NCBI GenBank assembly: GCA_026261815.1 | Contig: JAMPIT010000484.1 | Span: forward strand, 12,374,501 to 12,438,500 | Direction of reading: 5' to 3' | DNA from: Monarcha castaneiventris obscurior | Taxonomy: Eukaryota > Chordata > Aves > Passeriformes > Monarchidae | Length of the DNA stretch: 64,000 nucleotides | Part shown: positions 62,438 to 64,000 of the stretch, piece by piece | Position numbering within the stretch: position 1 is the stretch's first letter | Layout: every line of letters begins with the position of its first letter | Notes under the pieces: generated by a model | Seen by the model: the letters and a program-made list of their open reading frames with translations, nothing else | What the model was told of the DNA's origin: nothing | Databases searched by the model: none | Position numbers and translations under genes: made by a program

Positions 62438-64000
62438 CGGAGCTTAGAGGAGGAGCTGCGGTGACACGCTCTCAGCAGAGCTTGCATGAGAAACTGCAGG
62501 AGTCTCCTGAACATCCTCCTGCTTTCCCTGTGCGCTTCTGGTGGTTTTGTGATCCCAGATTAAAAACCTAGGAGGCCGCAGTGTGGTGTGATATGTCCTG
62601 GGGCGGGAGGAATGCTGGCCATGTTTGCCATGTCTTGTTTCAGGTTGGCAGCTGGAGCAGGGGACTCTTGGAGCAGTGGCTGCAGGGACAGGACTGAAGT
62701 GGGGTCACTGGTGCTGTGTCTTCCCTCAGTACGTCACGGAGCATCATCCAAGGTCATATTTATGCCCGTTTTCTACAAGCCAAGGAAAGGTCACTTGTCA
62801 AGGTCATATGGTAGGCTGGTGCCGAGCAAGTCTCTCCAGTCCAAATACATTTTTAATTCCATCATTCCCTGTAATGCAAACAAGTGGAAATTGTGTGATA
62901 TAAGATACATGCTGGTAGTCGTGCCAGCACTATAATTACCCCGTGACAAGGTGTTAGGATTAGGGATATGGGAGGGTTCTCTGACAGCAGAAAGAGCTGG
63001 CAGCCGTGGAGGACAGGAGTGGAGCTGGGCCAGGCAGTTCAGCAGTGGATGAGGGGAAAAGCAGCGATCGAGGTAAGGCAGTGCAGTGTATGAGACAAAG
63101 CACAACTGGTGTGTTCTTACTTGTTGCACAGTAAAATCTCAGGGCTCTCTTCATATCTTTTTGACTGCACTGTGATTTGGGGAAGGGGGTTTGATTTGTA
63201 ACAGACTAGTTTTCTTCCAACAATCCATGAGAAAAAGCAAAACCAGGCTGTAGCATCTGTGTTTGAAACAAAGAAATTAAATCCAAGATTAAAGACAAGT
63301 CTGATTTTTTGAAGGCAAAGCCAAACACCTGATAGGTGGAAGCTTTAGAACTGTTTATCCATAGTTTTAATTCTCCTGACAGGGGAAAAAAAGATCTTGC
63401 ACGCCACTTCATGGCTTTCATCAGCTTATGAGATTGTACTGCTGTGATAAATATAATTGTAATTTACTTTTACTAATTGTTTTGGTAAGTGGAAATTCAG
63501 TGTGGCTGTTGCTTACAGCACACAAGGTGCCATAATCAAAGGGAGAAGGAAATGGGTATAAAAAGAAGATGGAGAAAGTGAGAATAAATTTAGGTCCATT
63601 AGGAATTATATTTGAGGGGAACAGCTGCAAAAGTTGAAATAATTTAGAGCGCTTTGGAACTGCAAAGTGTAAAAAGTGGGAGCAAAGGCTACTACAGGTG
63701 TTGGAATGAAAATAATGTTTCTGAGAGCATTTCTTTTATTTTCGTGTGCATGTTTAATGGAGAAAGGAGACTGAAAGTAAAATTGGAGATTAAGAATTAC
63801 CATCTATAGGACCTAAGAGAAGCAGGTAAAACAATAAACGAGCAGTGGATAACTTTCTCTGATGTTCTCTCTAAGTATTTATAATAACATAATAATAATG
63901 TAACTATGCCATTTAAACTGTAATCCACTGGCATATTATGTTTTCCTGAACCCTACTTCATCCCCTGGAGAAATCCCTCTCTCAGGAAAGCAATGGTATA
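62438..64000. other. Upstream intergenic region
   Basis: Beyond the SLMAP promoter. Apart from the nuclear-receptor half-site cluster I see no exon, RNA gene or repeat. A divergent transcript from the CpG island could cross it, but no coding sequence supports this. Confidence 0.6.
62748..62806 (+). promoter_or_regulatory. Cluster of nuclear-receptor half-sites
   Basis: Three AGGTCA half-sites in the same orientation at 62751, 62788 and 62801. The first and third are extended as CCAAGGTCA and TCAAGGTCA, the ERR/ROR type of monomer site. The cluster lies about 0.9 kb upstream of the NRF1 site. Binding is inferred. Confidence 0.45.

Noticed and set aside
1..64000. A previously undescribed multi-gene system
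   Set aside because: The window is one well-known gene with introns. I saw no second coding gene, no operon-like grouping and no viral insert beyond CR1 tails.

Overview
This is vertebrate nuclear DNA, most likely from a bird. The CR1 retrotransposon tails end in the short direct repeats typical of avian CR1, interspersed repeats are sparse, and AT-rich introns are broken by two sharp CpG islands. I cannot name the species.

Nearly all of the window is one gene on the minus strand: the 5' half of SLMAP (sarcolemma membrane-associated protein). I could place 16 coding exons. Each has GT donor and AG acceptor dinucleotides, and reading phase is preserved across every junction. Together they encode about the first 500 residues (1501 nt, cassette exon included). 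Transcription runs right to left: a CpG-island promoter at about 61.2-62.1 kb, the start codon at 60505, a 31.5 kb intron that cuts the FHA domain in two, a second FHA exon at 28.7 kb, and a cluster of coiled-coil exons from 22.8 to 15.7 kb. Last comes a stretch of short exons, all in phase 1-1, from 15.7 to 2.2 kb. The 3' part of the gene (the rest of the coiled coil and the C-terminal membrane anchor) lies beyond the left edge.

The protein is known as a STRIPAK-complex subunit. Its FHA domain reads phosphothreonine on MST1/2 (Hippo pathway) and its tail anchors it in membranes. The exons here supply the phosphopeptide reader and the first half of the coiled coil.

Besides exons, the window holds a second CpG island inside the intron before exon 3 (24.8-25.4 kb). 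It has a minus-strand splice donor, a CTCF-like site and a 39+18-bp modular minisatellite, and it may be an internal promoter for isoforms without the FHA domain. There are also three or four CR1 fragments, a 24-bp-arm hairpin, a 62-bp tandem duplication, two further CTCF-like sites and a cluster of AGGTCA half-sites upstream of the main promoter. I saw no second protein-coding gene, no RNA gene and no undescribed multi-gene system. The most interesting material is regulatory: the internal CpG island, a possible N-terminal extension, and the skippable exon array.
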